Below the pieces are notes generated by a model, which saw nothing but the letters and a program-made list of their open reading frames with translations, was not told the DNA's origin and ran no database searches. This document shows, in pieces, positions 24,049 through 30,261 of a stretch of DNA of 30,428 bases. Where the stretch lies: the NCBI GenBank assembly GCA_964534305.1, contig CAZHPR010000010.1, positions 1 through 30,428 on the forward strand. The letters are read 5' to 3'. Both the position numbers and the translations under genes were made by a program. Origin of the DNA: CAZHPR01 sp964534305 (GTDB lineage: Bacteria; Patescibacteriota; Minisyncoccia; Phycocordibacterales; WO2-35-19). The first letter of the stretch is position 1. Each line of letters starts with the position of its first letter.

Positions 24049-24630
24049 ATGAAAAATGGAAACGGAAACCGGAATGGAAATGAAACCGGGCCAAACCACG
24101 ACTCACAGTCTGACGATGAATACAGACAGAAGATCGGAGCTCTGTTTGTAGAGCACTATTCCGCTGTGTACCAGGTGGCACGGGGGATAGTCGCCGATCC
24201 ATTGCTGGCAGAAGATGTCACCCAACTGACTTTCCTTCACGTGTTTGAAAAACTCTACACATTTGAAGGACGTTCAAGTCTTCGTACGTGGATCATTGCT
24301 ATCGCAAGGAACCAAGCCATAGCGACGTTGAGGGGTTTAGGGGGAAAAGTTTTTTGTGAGCTTGATGATTCCCATGCGGAAACTCTCCATACTACAACTG
24401 ATGGGGTCTCTCTCGAATGGTTTTCTGGGGTTGATGTGGAGAAAGTCCTTAAAAATCGAAACGTTGACCCTGGCGATATTCTTATCTTACACCTCAAGTA
24501 TGTGGAAGGTTTTTCTCAAGAAGAGATCGCTTCTATGTATGGAATAACCCGCGGGGGTACTAAGGTAAAAATATCTAGAGCCACAAAAAGAGCCAAAGAG
24601 GCACTCCTAGAAGCGGGTATTCACCCGTGA
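24049..24630 (+). CDS. ECF-type RNA polymerase sigma-70 factor
   Basis: A 193-residue alternative sigma factor of the extracytoplasmic-function group. After a low-complexity Asn/Gly start (MKNGNGNRNGNETG), region 2 spans ALFVEHYSAVYQVARG to the -10-recognition helix TFEGRSSLRTWIIAIARNQA. Region 4 is DILILHLKYVEGFSQEEIA with the recognition helix GITRGGTKVKISRATKRA. It would direct polymerase to a small regulon, but I see no anti-sigma factor or other partner beside it. AAAGGAGGT (24036-24044), a full SD, supports ATG 24049 over the GTG at 24043. GC-richer than rpsP and pyk. A short AGAG-GGGT-CTCT hairpin with T5 near 24690-24705 may end it. Confidence 0.88.
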   Translation: MKNGNGNRNGNETGPNHDSQSDDEYRQKIGALFVEHYSAVYQVARGIVADPLLAEDVTQLTFLHVFEKLYTFEGRSSLRTWIIAIARNQAIATLRGLGGKVFCELDDSHAETLHTTTDGVSLEWFSGVDVEKVLKNRNVDPGDILILHLKYVEGFSQEEIASMYGITRGGTKVKISRATKRAKEALLEAGIHP

Positions 24631-24719
24631 CACCAGATAGTCTGCAATTCTATTTAGAGATTCTTTTGATACGACGCGTGCCGTGGTTCAGAGGGGTCTC
24701 TTTTTGTTTACCAAGTTTA

Positions 24720-26144
24720 TTATATTGTTTCTACCAAGAGCATATTGACCTCGGCCTTTTTGGTTGGTAGGAAGGGGCCAGAAGAGATGATTATCCTATC
24801 CCCTTTTTTGCACATCTTTGTCTTTAGACACTCAGACTTTGCCAATTCTATTGTTTTCTCTATGTCGTTGGATTTTTTGGTAAGGATTGGTTTGCAACCA
24901 TAGCTTACAAGGAGTTGGTTTGCGGTATTTGCATTTGGAGTAAGAGCTACTATGTGTTGGGTCGGTTTGTATCTAGCGATCATTCTTGCAGTAAAGCCTG
25001 ATTCGGTAAGTGCAACTATCACCCTTGCTCCAACCGCATTTGCGACGTCTACTACTTCACTTGTGATAGCATCTGAGACTTTCATATCTGCGTGGTGTTT
25101 GGTTTTTTGCATCTCAAGTACTCTTTCTATGTGAGAAGAATCGTTCTCAACCTTTGTTGCAATCCTAGACATGACGGAGACTGCTTCCACCGGATAATCT
25201 CCGAGAGTTGTCTCTTCTGAAAGCATCACAGCATCTGTCCCATCATATATCGCATTTGCAACATCTGATACTTCGGCTCTTGTAGGTACTGGGCTCTTGA
25301 TCATAGATTCGAGCATTTGGGTTGCAGTCACTACTGGTTTGCCGGCCTTGAGACATTTTCTTATCATCATCTTCTGAACTGTTGGTACATTTTCGTGTCC
25401 AAGCTCTACCGCTAGGTCGCCTCGGGCAACCATCACCATATCAACAAGAGAAAGAATATTGTCAAAATCTTCTACTGCTTCCACCGTCTCTATCTTTGCC
25501 ATTATCTTTGCTTTACTCTTCTTGCTGTCTAGAATTTTTCGAAGTTCAATCACGTCGCTAGGCTTTCTTACAAAAGAAAACGCAAATATATCAACGTTAT
25601 TTTTGATACCAAATTCAATATCTTTCTTGTCCTTACTTGTGAGGGCGCTTATCTTGAGGGGTGCGCCAGGAAGGTTGAGGCTCCTCCTACCCTTAGTCTC
25701 TCCGCCGATAAGGATTTTGCACTTGATTTCGGTGCCGTTTATGCTCACCACTTCAAACTTTTTCTTACCGTCGTCAACCATTATGATATTGCCGGGCAGT
25801 ATCTCTTCGTGCAGTGTTGGGTAGTTTACAGAGACGCGCTTTTCATCACCTACGATCTTTTCTGTTGTAAGCGTGATAAAGTCTCCAGCCTTGAGTTGCA
25901 CTCTCTCTTGGTAAAAGTCTCCAAGTCTAAACTTTGGTCCCGAAAGGTCTTGAAGTACGGCGCAAGGAATACCTGTTTTTGCGATCGCCTTTTTTAGATT
26001 GTTAACTTTGTTTTGATGTTCATCAAAATCCCCATGAGAGAAGTTTACTCTCATTACATTCATACCAGCTTTAAGTAGCTTCTCAAGCATCTCGGCTGAT
26101 TCTGTCTTTGGTCCTATTGTGCAAACTATTTTTGTCTTTTTCAT
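24720..26144 (-). CDS. pyk: Pyruvate kinase
   Basis: A 474-residue glycolytic enzyme making ATP and pyruvate from phosphoenolpyruvate. Visible: KIVCTIGPKTES and MNVMRVNFSHG at the start, the B-domain insertion after SGPKFRLG, the catalytic lysine and metal-binding glutamate in IMAKIETVEAVEDF, VARGDLAVELG, the signature TATQMLESM, and a C-terminal allosteric domain (GFTARMIARYKP). Length is normal. I chose the ATG at 26144 (MKKTKIVCTIGP) because it matches the family N-terminus; ATGs at 26162 and 26180 are in frame and none has an SD. It is the last step of the eno-gpmA-pyk group on this strand. Confidence 0.94.
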   Translation of the reverse strand: MKKTKIVCTIGPKTESAEMLEKLLKAGMNVMRVNFSHGDFDEHQNKVNNLKKAIAKTGIPCAVLQDLSGPKFRLGDFYQERVQLKAGDFITLTTEKIVGDEKRVSVNYPTLHEEILPGNIIMVDDGKKKFEVVSINGTEIKCKILIGGETKGRRSLNLPGAPLKISALTSKDKKDIEFGIKNNVDIFAFSFVRKPSDVIELRKILDSKKSKAKIMAKIETVEAVEDFDNILSLVDMVMVARGDLAVELGHENVPTVQKMMIRKCLKAGKPVVTATQMLESMIKSPVPTRAEVSDVANAIYDGTDAVMLSEETTLGDYPVEAVSVMSRIATKVENDSSHIERVLEMQKTKHHADMKVSDAITSEVVDVANAVGARVIVALTESGFTARMIARYKPTQHIVALTPNANTANQLLVSYGCKPILTKKSNDIEKTIELAKSECLKTKMCKKGDRIIISSGPFLPTKKAEVNMLLVETI

Positions 26145-26204
26145 CTGATTTGGCGAAATCATGTCGAGCGATACGTCCATTAAAGCTCGACCAAATTATG
26201 TTTT

Positions 26205-26267
26205 TTAAAATAATAAATTTTTAAATTTTAGAAACGAAAACAAAGGTCTTCCCTTTGCTTTTTCCAT
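26205..26267 (-). other. Possible leader peptide and attenuator of pyk
   Basis: Between the adenylate-kinase-like gene and pyk, AAGGAG (26286-26281) is followed five bases later by ATG-TAA (26275-26270), a start directly joined to a stop. Three bases on, another ATG opens a 20-codon frame (MEKAKGRPLFSFLKFKNLLF). Inside it CAAAGG-GAAGA-CCTTTG is followed by TTTTCGTTTCT, a terminator-like hairpin about 60-85 nt before pyk. The arrangement would suit translation-linked attenuation, but may be chance in AT-rich DNA. Confidence 0.3.
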
Positions 26268-26314
26268 TATTACATACTTTCTCCTTTTCCCCAAATTTTT
26301 TTATATACAAATCA

Positions 26315-26337
26315 GCCCACCCTTTGTTGGGGTGGGC
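26315..26337 (-). terminator. Terminator hairpin after the adenylate-kinase-like gene
   Basis: GCCCACCC/GGGTGGGC, eight base pairs with a loop of about seven, about 40 nt past the stop. On the minus strand it is followed by TGATTTGT, a poor T-tract, so it may terminate only partly. Confidence 0.5.
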
Positions 26338-26379
26338 TTCAAATTAATGCAGGTAAGCTAGTCTGATGAATGCTTGCGA

Positions 26380-27051
26380 CTAGACGAGTCTAGGGACGAG
26401 CTCCAGGCCACCCTCATAGGGATAGGCTTTTGCAGTCAACTCTTCGGTGGTAGGCAGGGCCAGCACTGTGTGGAGAAAATCCATGACTTCGTCAAGGATT
26501 TCTTCGGGAGTTTTCTCTCTGCGAGAACCTCCGTTGTTGGTCATGCCGTCGATGTGACAGAAGTGTGTGTTCGATTCCAGCATGCCCAGAACTTGTCCGG
26601 CATTTTTTTTGAAATCGACATTCCTCATGTTGACGATTCCTAACGTATCATCTTCTCGGCCTCTGCTAGAAAGCCTTGCAGAAGCGACCTCTTCTGGGAC
26701 ATCCAGAAAGATCGTGATGATACGGCAAGAGCCGTATTTTTCTCCGACTAGGGCCAGCAGGCCCTTGGTTTGAAGTGCCGTCCTTGGATAACCATCGAAG
26801 CCGTAATAGGCTCCGCGGCTATGTCTTGGGGCATGATCAAGCATGAGTTTGTTGATTTCGAGATCTGGGATCAACCTCCCCTCCCTCTTCAACTTCTTTT
26901 GCTCCTCAGTGCCGTGTTCTTCGATGACTTGGCTTGCAGTCGTGAAGATGTAGCCGATCTGTCTGGTGAGACGCTTGCTCAGCTCCCCTTTTCCAGAACC
27001 TGGTCTTCCTATGAGTACCAGGACGTGATCAAATACTCCTAATATTCTCAA
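26380..27051 (-). CDS. Adenylate kinase-like nucleotide kinase (TTG start)
   Basis: A 223-residue P-loop NMP kinase. P-loop G15-RPGSGKG-22, the lid/NMP motif DGYPRT, the ADP-binding arginines in ARLSSRGREDD and MRNVDFKKN match adenylate kinases, which equilibrate AMP, ADP and ATP. The lid is short and has no zinc cysteines. The sequence is divergent, so a related NMP kinase or a second adk copy is possible. The start is TTG 27051, seven bases after AAGGAG. The frame stays open upstream to 27129, but that part overlaps the promoter. GC-rich codons, SD and own promoter make it another cassette, placed between gpmA and pyk, both ATP-linked. Confidence 0.8.
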   Translation of the reverse strand: MRILGVFDHVLVLIGRPGSGKGELSKRLTRQIGYIFTTASQVIEEHGTEEQKKLKREGRLIPDLEINKLMLDHAPRHSRGAYYGFDGYPRTALQTKGLLALVGEKYGSCRIITIFLDVPEEVASARLSSRGREDDTLGIVNMRNVDFKKNAGQVLGMLESNTHFCHIDGMTNNGGSRREKTPEEILDEVMDFLHTVLALPTTEELTAKAYPYEGGLELVPRLV

Positions 27052-27101
27052 ATCCGTTCTCCTTCCTATTCCAATGAAAAATGTACAGCGTTCGGTTTCA
27101 A

Positions 27102-27129
27102 ATACTACCAGCAATTGATAATATGTCAA
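27102..27129 (-). promoter_or_regulatory. Promoter of the adenylate-kinase-like gene
   Basis: Perfect TTGACA (27129-27124), 16 nt, TAGTAT (27107-27102). Once the duplicated gap flank is collapsed, the -35 box begins two bases after the gpmA stop, the same close placement as the promoters behind uvrC and trmD. Confidence 0.65.
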
Positions 27130-27321
27130 ATCTACTTTTCCACAGCCTTCTTTATCTCCTTTTGTTNNNNNNNNNNNNNNNNNNNNNNNNNNNNNNNNNN
27201 NNNNNNNNNNNNNNNNNNNNNNNNNNNNNNNNNNNNNNNNNNNNNNNNNNNNNNNNNNNNNNNNNNCAATTGATAATATGTCAAATCTACTTTTCCACAG
27301 CCTTCTTTATCTCCTTTTGTT
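27112..27321. other. Assembly gap with duplicated 55-bp flanks
   Basis: One hundred N (27167-27266) lie between two identical 55-bp sequences: 27112-27166 and 27267-27321. Each contains the end of gpmA. The two contig ends overlap, so the gap and one copy are probably artificial and about 155 positions should be removed. Confidence 0.85.
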
Positions 27322-27907
27322 TTGGCTTTATTGACTCGTCCATATGATAACAGTGTACTTCTCCAGTCTCTATCTCCACATCACAAACTTGCGCTTCGTC
27401 CAAGTCTTCCAAGTGTTTGACCAAGGCTCGCAAAGTATTACCGTGGGCCACTACCAGCACGTTTTCTCCGTTCGCCAAATCTTTTTTTATTTGTTCTTCG
27501 TAGTAGGGTACAACTCGCGCGTGTACATCTTTGAGAGTTTCGCCTTCGGGAATCTTGGTGTCCCAACCTCTCCTTATTTTTTGAAATTCTTCTTCACCAA
27601 TCTCCTCTTTTACTTGCCATTTGTTTTTGCCTGTGTGTACTCCGTAGTGTCTTTCGTTCAGTGCTCCGTGTGAGGTGTGGTCAAGGTGGTGCTTGCCAGA
27701 AGTTTCTTTTATTGCACTCCAAGTTTCGTGAGTTCTTTTGAGTTCTGAAGTGTAAACTTTGTGAATGTCTTCTTCTTTTAGGAATTCTCCTGCCTTTCTT
27801 GCTTCCTCGATCCCCTCTTCTACGAGACTAACATCAGTCCAGCCAGTCCATAGACCTAGTTTGTTCCACTCTGATTTGCCATGTCTTACCAAAAATAATT
27901 TCGCCAT
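27287..27907 (-). CDS. gpmA: 2,3-bisphosphoglycerate-dependent phosphoglycerate mutase
   Basis: 206 residues of the histidine phosphatase superfamily, interconverting 3- and 2-phosphoglycerate. R8-H9-G10 (FLVRHGKSEWN) holds the phosphorylated histidine; LWTGWTDVSL, ALNERHYG and the second histidine motif VAHGNTLRALVKHL complete the active site. It is shorter than the 250-residue E. coli enzyme, as in many compact bacterial versions. It follows eno on the same strand across a large inverted repeat and has an AT-only leader. The stop codon lies in the sequence duplicated by the gap, so the real gene is intact. Confidence 0.94.
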   Translation of the reverse strand: MAKLFLVRHGKSEWNKLGLWTGWTDVSLVEEGIEEARKAGEFLKEEDIHKVYTSELKRTHETWSAIKETSGKHHLDHTSHGALNERHYGVHTGKNKWQVKEEIGEEEFQKIRRGWDTKIPEGETLKDVHARVVPYYEEQIKKDLANGENVLVVAHGNTLRALVKHLEDLDEAQVCDVEIETGEVHCYHMDESIKPKQKEIKKAVEK

Positions 27908-27917
27908 AATGTTTTTT

Positions 27918-28040
27918 AATAAATTTGTCGTGGTCGTAACTTTTCAAGAGGCTTGCGAGGCTCGACGGAGGGAGCACTGAACAAATTTTCAGCAGAAAAT
28001 TTGTGTGCTCTTGAAAAGTTATGACGAGAAAGAATTTATT
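27918..28040. repeat. Nested inverted repeat between eno and gpmA
   Basis: Outer arms AATAAATT/AATTTATT and TCGT/ACGA, then a perfect 14-bp arm TAACTTTTCAAGAG/CTCTTGAAAAGTTA (27937-27950, 28008-28021). Inside, GAGCAC/GTGCTC and CAAATTTTC/GAAAATTTG form a second strong hairpin (27972-28010). The linker 27951-27971 is GC-rich and unpaired. Arms and inner hairpin compete for CTC (28008-28010). It looks like a MITE-type element or a structured mRNA linker. Confidence 0.65.
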
Positions 28041-28047
28041 TTAAAAA

Positions 28048-29349
28048 TTAATTTTTAAATGCTTTTTTACCTAAATAAACTGCTTTTTTGCCAAGTTCTT
28101 CTTCGATTCGGAGAAGCTGGTTGTACTTTGCTGTTCGGTCGCTCCTACAGAGAGAACCAGTTTTGATCTGTCCGGTGCTGAGACCTACAACAAAATCTGC
28201 AATGGTGCTATCCTCGGTCTCTCCTGATCGGTGAGAGATGATAGAAGTAAAGCCAGCCTTCTTTGCCATATTGACTGCCTCTATCGTCTCGCTCACCGTA
28301 CCTATCTGATTGAGTTTTATAAGGATTGAGTTGGCTGCCTTTTCTTCAATTCCCTTCTTTAATCTTTCTATATTTGTTACAAAAAGATCGTCGCCTACTA
28401 TTTGTATTTTGTTACCCAATTTTTTTGTCATCTCTGCATAACCAGCCCAATCATCTTCAGAAAGCCCATCTTCGATAGAAATAATTGGGTATTTCTTCGT
28501 CCAAGATTCGTACATGCTTATCATTTCGGTACTTGTAAGAACTTTGCCTTCTATTTTTAAATTATACTTTCCGCTTTCGTATAGCTCGGTTGCGGCGACG
28601 TCCAGTGAAATGCTTATGTCTTTGCCTGGTTTGTACCCCGCCTTTTGTATTGCTTCTACCACGAGCTCCAAAGCTGCCTCGTTATTGCCCAATTTGGGCG
28701 CAAAGCCGCCCTCATCCCCAACTGTTGTAGAAAGTCCTTTTTCTCCGAGGATTTTTTTGAGTGTGTGAAATACTTCTGCGCCCCAACGGAGCCCCTCCTT
28801 GAAGCTCTTTGCTCCGTGAGGGACGATCATAAACTCCTGGATGTCTGTAGATCCCTTTGCGTGCGCGCCTCCGTTTAGGATATTCATAAGAGGTACCGGC
28901 AAGCTGAAGCCTGCCTGCGCAGGCAGGCCTTTTGTTTTTGAAATTTTATTAAAGTATTTGTAGAGGCTAATATTTTCTTTTGTTGCAGCCACTCTAGCAA
29001 AAGCCATTGACACCCCGAGTATTGCATTTGCACCTAGCTTGCCTTTGTTTTTGGTACCGTCTAGTTTGATAAGAAAATTGTCTAGAGACTTTTGATCAAA
29101 ATTTTTGCCTTTTAGTTTTGTTGCGATTATTTTGTTTACATTGTTTACAGCCTTTTCTACTCCTTTGCCCATGTATCTCTTGGAGCCGTCTCGTAGCTCT
29201 ACTGCTTCATGGCTGCCTGTTGATGCACCAGATGGCACTGCGGCTCTGCCTGTGCTTCCATTATTTAAAATTATATCCACTTCTACTGTCGGGTTGCCTC
29301 TTGAGTCTAGTATCTCTCTTGCCCAAACTTTCTTTATTTTGTGTTGCAT
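28048..29349 (-). CDS. eno: Enolase
   Basis: A 433-residue enzyme that dehydrates 2-phosphoglycerate to phosphoenolpyruvate. Full length with ILDSRGNPTVEVD, SGASTGSHEAVELRDG, the metal ligands in SLDVAATE, SIEDGLSEDDW and VGDDLFVTN, the catalytic lysine in LIKLNQIGT, and the SHRSGETED signature. One surface loop before LPVPLMNILNGG reads TKGLPAQAGFS, about five residues longer than in E. coli, and is encoded by a perfect 20-bp palindrome. It is first of the eno-gpmA-pyk series. The leader ACAGAGATAAT has no real SD. Confidence 0.96.
   Translation of the reverse strand: MQHKIKKVWAREILDSRGNPTVEVDIILNNGSTGRAAVPSGASTGSHEAVELRDGSKRYMGKGVEKAVNNVNKIIATKLKGKNFDQKSLDNFLIKLDGTKNKGKLGANAILGVSMAFARVAATKENISLYKYFNKISKTKGLPAQAGFSLPVPLMNILNGGAHAKGSTDIQEFMIVPHGAKSFKEGLRWGAEVFHTLKKILGEKGLSTTVGDEGGFAPKLGNNEAALELVVEAIQKAGYKPGKDISISLDVAATELYESGKYNLKIEGKVLTSTEMISMYESWTKKYPIISIEDGLSEDDWAGYAEMTKKLGNKIQIVGDDLFVTNIERLKKGIEEKAANSILIKLNQIGTVSETIEAVNMAKKAGFTSIISHRSGETEDSTIADFVVGLSTGQIKTGSLCRSDRTAKYNQLLRIEEELGKKAVYLGKKAFKN
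28909..28928. repeat. Perfect 20-bp palindrome inside eno
   Basis: GCCTGCCTGC/GCAGGCAGGC with no loop, coding for part of GLPAQAG in a loop of enolase. Very GC-rich against its AT-rich gene. A one-mismatch copy of the 16-base core lies in the rpsP tail at 23215-23230, coding LPAHAE in the same frame. Confidence 0.65.
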
Positions 29350-29443
29350 ATTATCTCTGTATTAAATTTTTAAAAACAATAAAAACTTCTTAAATCAAAA
29401 AGAAGAAAGAAATTATATCAAATATTTTTTAAAAAGAAATTAT

Positions 29444-29519
29444 TGGTGCGCGCGCCAGGGGTCGAACCTGGGACCTACCGAGTATCAGTCGATTGCTCTA
29501 CCAGCTGAGCTACGCGCGC
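29444..29519 (-). tRNA. tRNA-Ile (GAU)
   Basis: A complete cloverleaf: acceptor GCGCGCG/CGCGCGC, D stem GCTC/GAGC, anticodon stem ATCGA/TCGGT with loop CTGATAC (anticodon GAU), T arm CCAGG-TTCGACC-CCTGG, discriminator A and encoded CCA. It reads AUC/AUU. TGATATATT at 29538-29530 may be its extended -10 promoter. Ile-GAU normally sits directly behind 16S in an rRNA operon; here it is on the same strand but about 740 bases downstream. Confidence 0.95.
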
Positions 29520-29572
29520 ATTGAAACAAAATATATCAGAATTTGGCTAAGATGGAAAGAATAAGTAAATTT

Positions 29573-29600
29573 AGCCCCGGCGCGCACGCGCGCCGGGGCT
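29573..29600 (-). terminator. Terminator of the small membrane protein gene
   Basis: AGCCCCGGCGCGC/GCGCGCCGGGGCT, a 13-bp arm palindrome with only two central bases, eight bases past the stop. On the minus strand the tail is TAAATTTACTTATTC, rather weak. Confidence 0.65.
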
Positions 29601-29608
29601 GGATTTTG

Positions 29609-29908
29609 TTATCGCCGGATTGGCCTCGGCGGCCGCCCGTTGGGCAGGATGACATGCCCTTCAGTGTCTCTGGGCCGATGGGTGTACCACCGAATCCAGA
29701 AACCAACCGCAACCAGGAGTACGATCGATAAAACACCGATCATCTCGAACTCCTGGAGTCCGTACCTGACGCCCGCTTGGAGCGTCGGTAATTCCATCTG
29801 ACTTTCTGCCGGTGGGCCAGTCTCCGAAGAGACCTTTTCCACCACAAAGAAAATCAGGAGAAGCAGGACACTCACAAAGAGTGCCGCGAAAATCAGTCTC
29901 ATTCTCAC
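29609..29908 (-). CDS. Small protein with two membrane helices, unknown function
   Basis: About 99 residues, no family recognised. Hydrophobic helix 1 (residues about 4-23, LIFAALFVSVLLLLIFF), an acidic external loop (EKVSSETGPPAESQMELP), helix 2 (about 57-74, IGVLSIVLLVAVGFWI) and a basic Pro/Arg tail (NGRPPRPIRR) that should lie inside. AGGAGG (29920-29915) stands six bases before GTG 29908 and twelve before ATG 29902, so GTG is preferred. A frame to 29956 is open but overlaps the promoter. GC-rich, with its own promoter and terminator, it sits between 16S rRNA and tRNA-Ile. Confidence 0.72.
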   Translation of the reverse strand: MRMRLIFAALFVSVLLLLIFFVVEKVSSETGPPAESQMELPTLQAGVRYGLQEFEMIGVLSIVLLVAVGFWIRWYTHRPRDTEGHVILPNGRPPRPIRR

Positions 29909-29927
29909 CCTGTACCTCCTACTATAT

Positions 29928-29956
29928 ATTATATCATATATCAAAAATAAAAGCAA
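29928..29956 (-). promoter_or_regulatory. Promoter of the small membrane protein gene
   Basis: TTGCTT (29956-29951), 17 nt, TATAAT (29933-29928) preceded by TGA. The text from TGATATAAT to ATAGTAG is nearly the same as in the promoter of the 57-residue gene. Confidence 0.7.
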
Positions 29957-29973
29957 CCCTAACCCTGTGGATA

Positions 29974-29994
29974 TTCCAAGGGTAGCCCTTGGAA
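29974..29994. repeat. Short perfect hairpin
   Basis: TTCCAAGGG/CCCTTGGAA with loop TAG, between the 16S-side terminator and the small membrane protein promoter. It is followed by five A on the plus strand. No partner gene is evident. Confidence 0.45.
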
Positions 29995-30038
29995 AAATAG
30001 AGGGCTTAAAATAAGGGTAAATAAATAAGAATAAGAGG

Positions 30039-30078
30039 TATGCAAAAGCCCCCGCCGTAAGGCGGGGGCTTTTGCATA
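30039..30078. terminator. Strong bidirectional terminator downstream of 16S
   Basis: A perfect 18-bp stem TATGCAAAAGCCCCCGCC/GGCGGGGGCTTTTGCATA with loop GTAA. A4 and T4 flank the GC core on both sides. On the minus strand it should end the 16S transcript about 185-200 nt after the mature 3' end, before any tRNA or 23S. Confidence 0.9.
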
Positions 30079-30261
30079 GATGCTAGATTCTTGATACTAG
30101 CTACTAATTCACTATTCTCTGTTTTGTTCCGTTAGCTAATTTTTAGCCCGAGTCTTTCCTCGGCTGTCATGGAGTTGTATGTCTCTCCCAAACCTTGAGC
30201 TCTCACAAGGAGCGCTCAAATCGACTATATCCCTCGAATAAGATTCTTGGGATGTTTTTCA
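30079..30261 (-). other. 16S 3' flank, structured, no gene
   Basis: A 183-nt stretch between 16S and the terminator, with no coding capacity. Hairpins: ATCCC-GAAT/ATTC-GGGAT just after the rRNA; TTGAGC/GCTCAA (30195-30219) with CUCCUU in its loop; AGCCGAG/CTCGGGCT; and GCTAG/CTAGC. There is no tRNA-Ala or 23S start. These may be processing stems. Confidence 0.5.

Noticed and set aside
26570..26760. Adenylate-kinase-like gene as the only adk of the genome
   Set aside because: Cannot be decided here; the usual adk lies in the ribosomal protein operon, which is outside the window, so I left the symbol blank.
30195..30233. Group I intron 3' half after 16S: GATATAGTC resembles the S element, with a P8-like hairpin before and a P9-like hairpin after
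   Set aside because: No P, Q or R elements and no GACTA strand for P7 fit between helix 45 and this motif, and no second exon with GATCACCTCC follows before the terminator.
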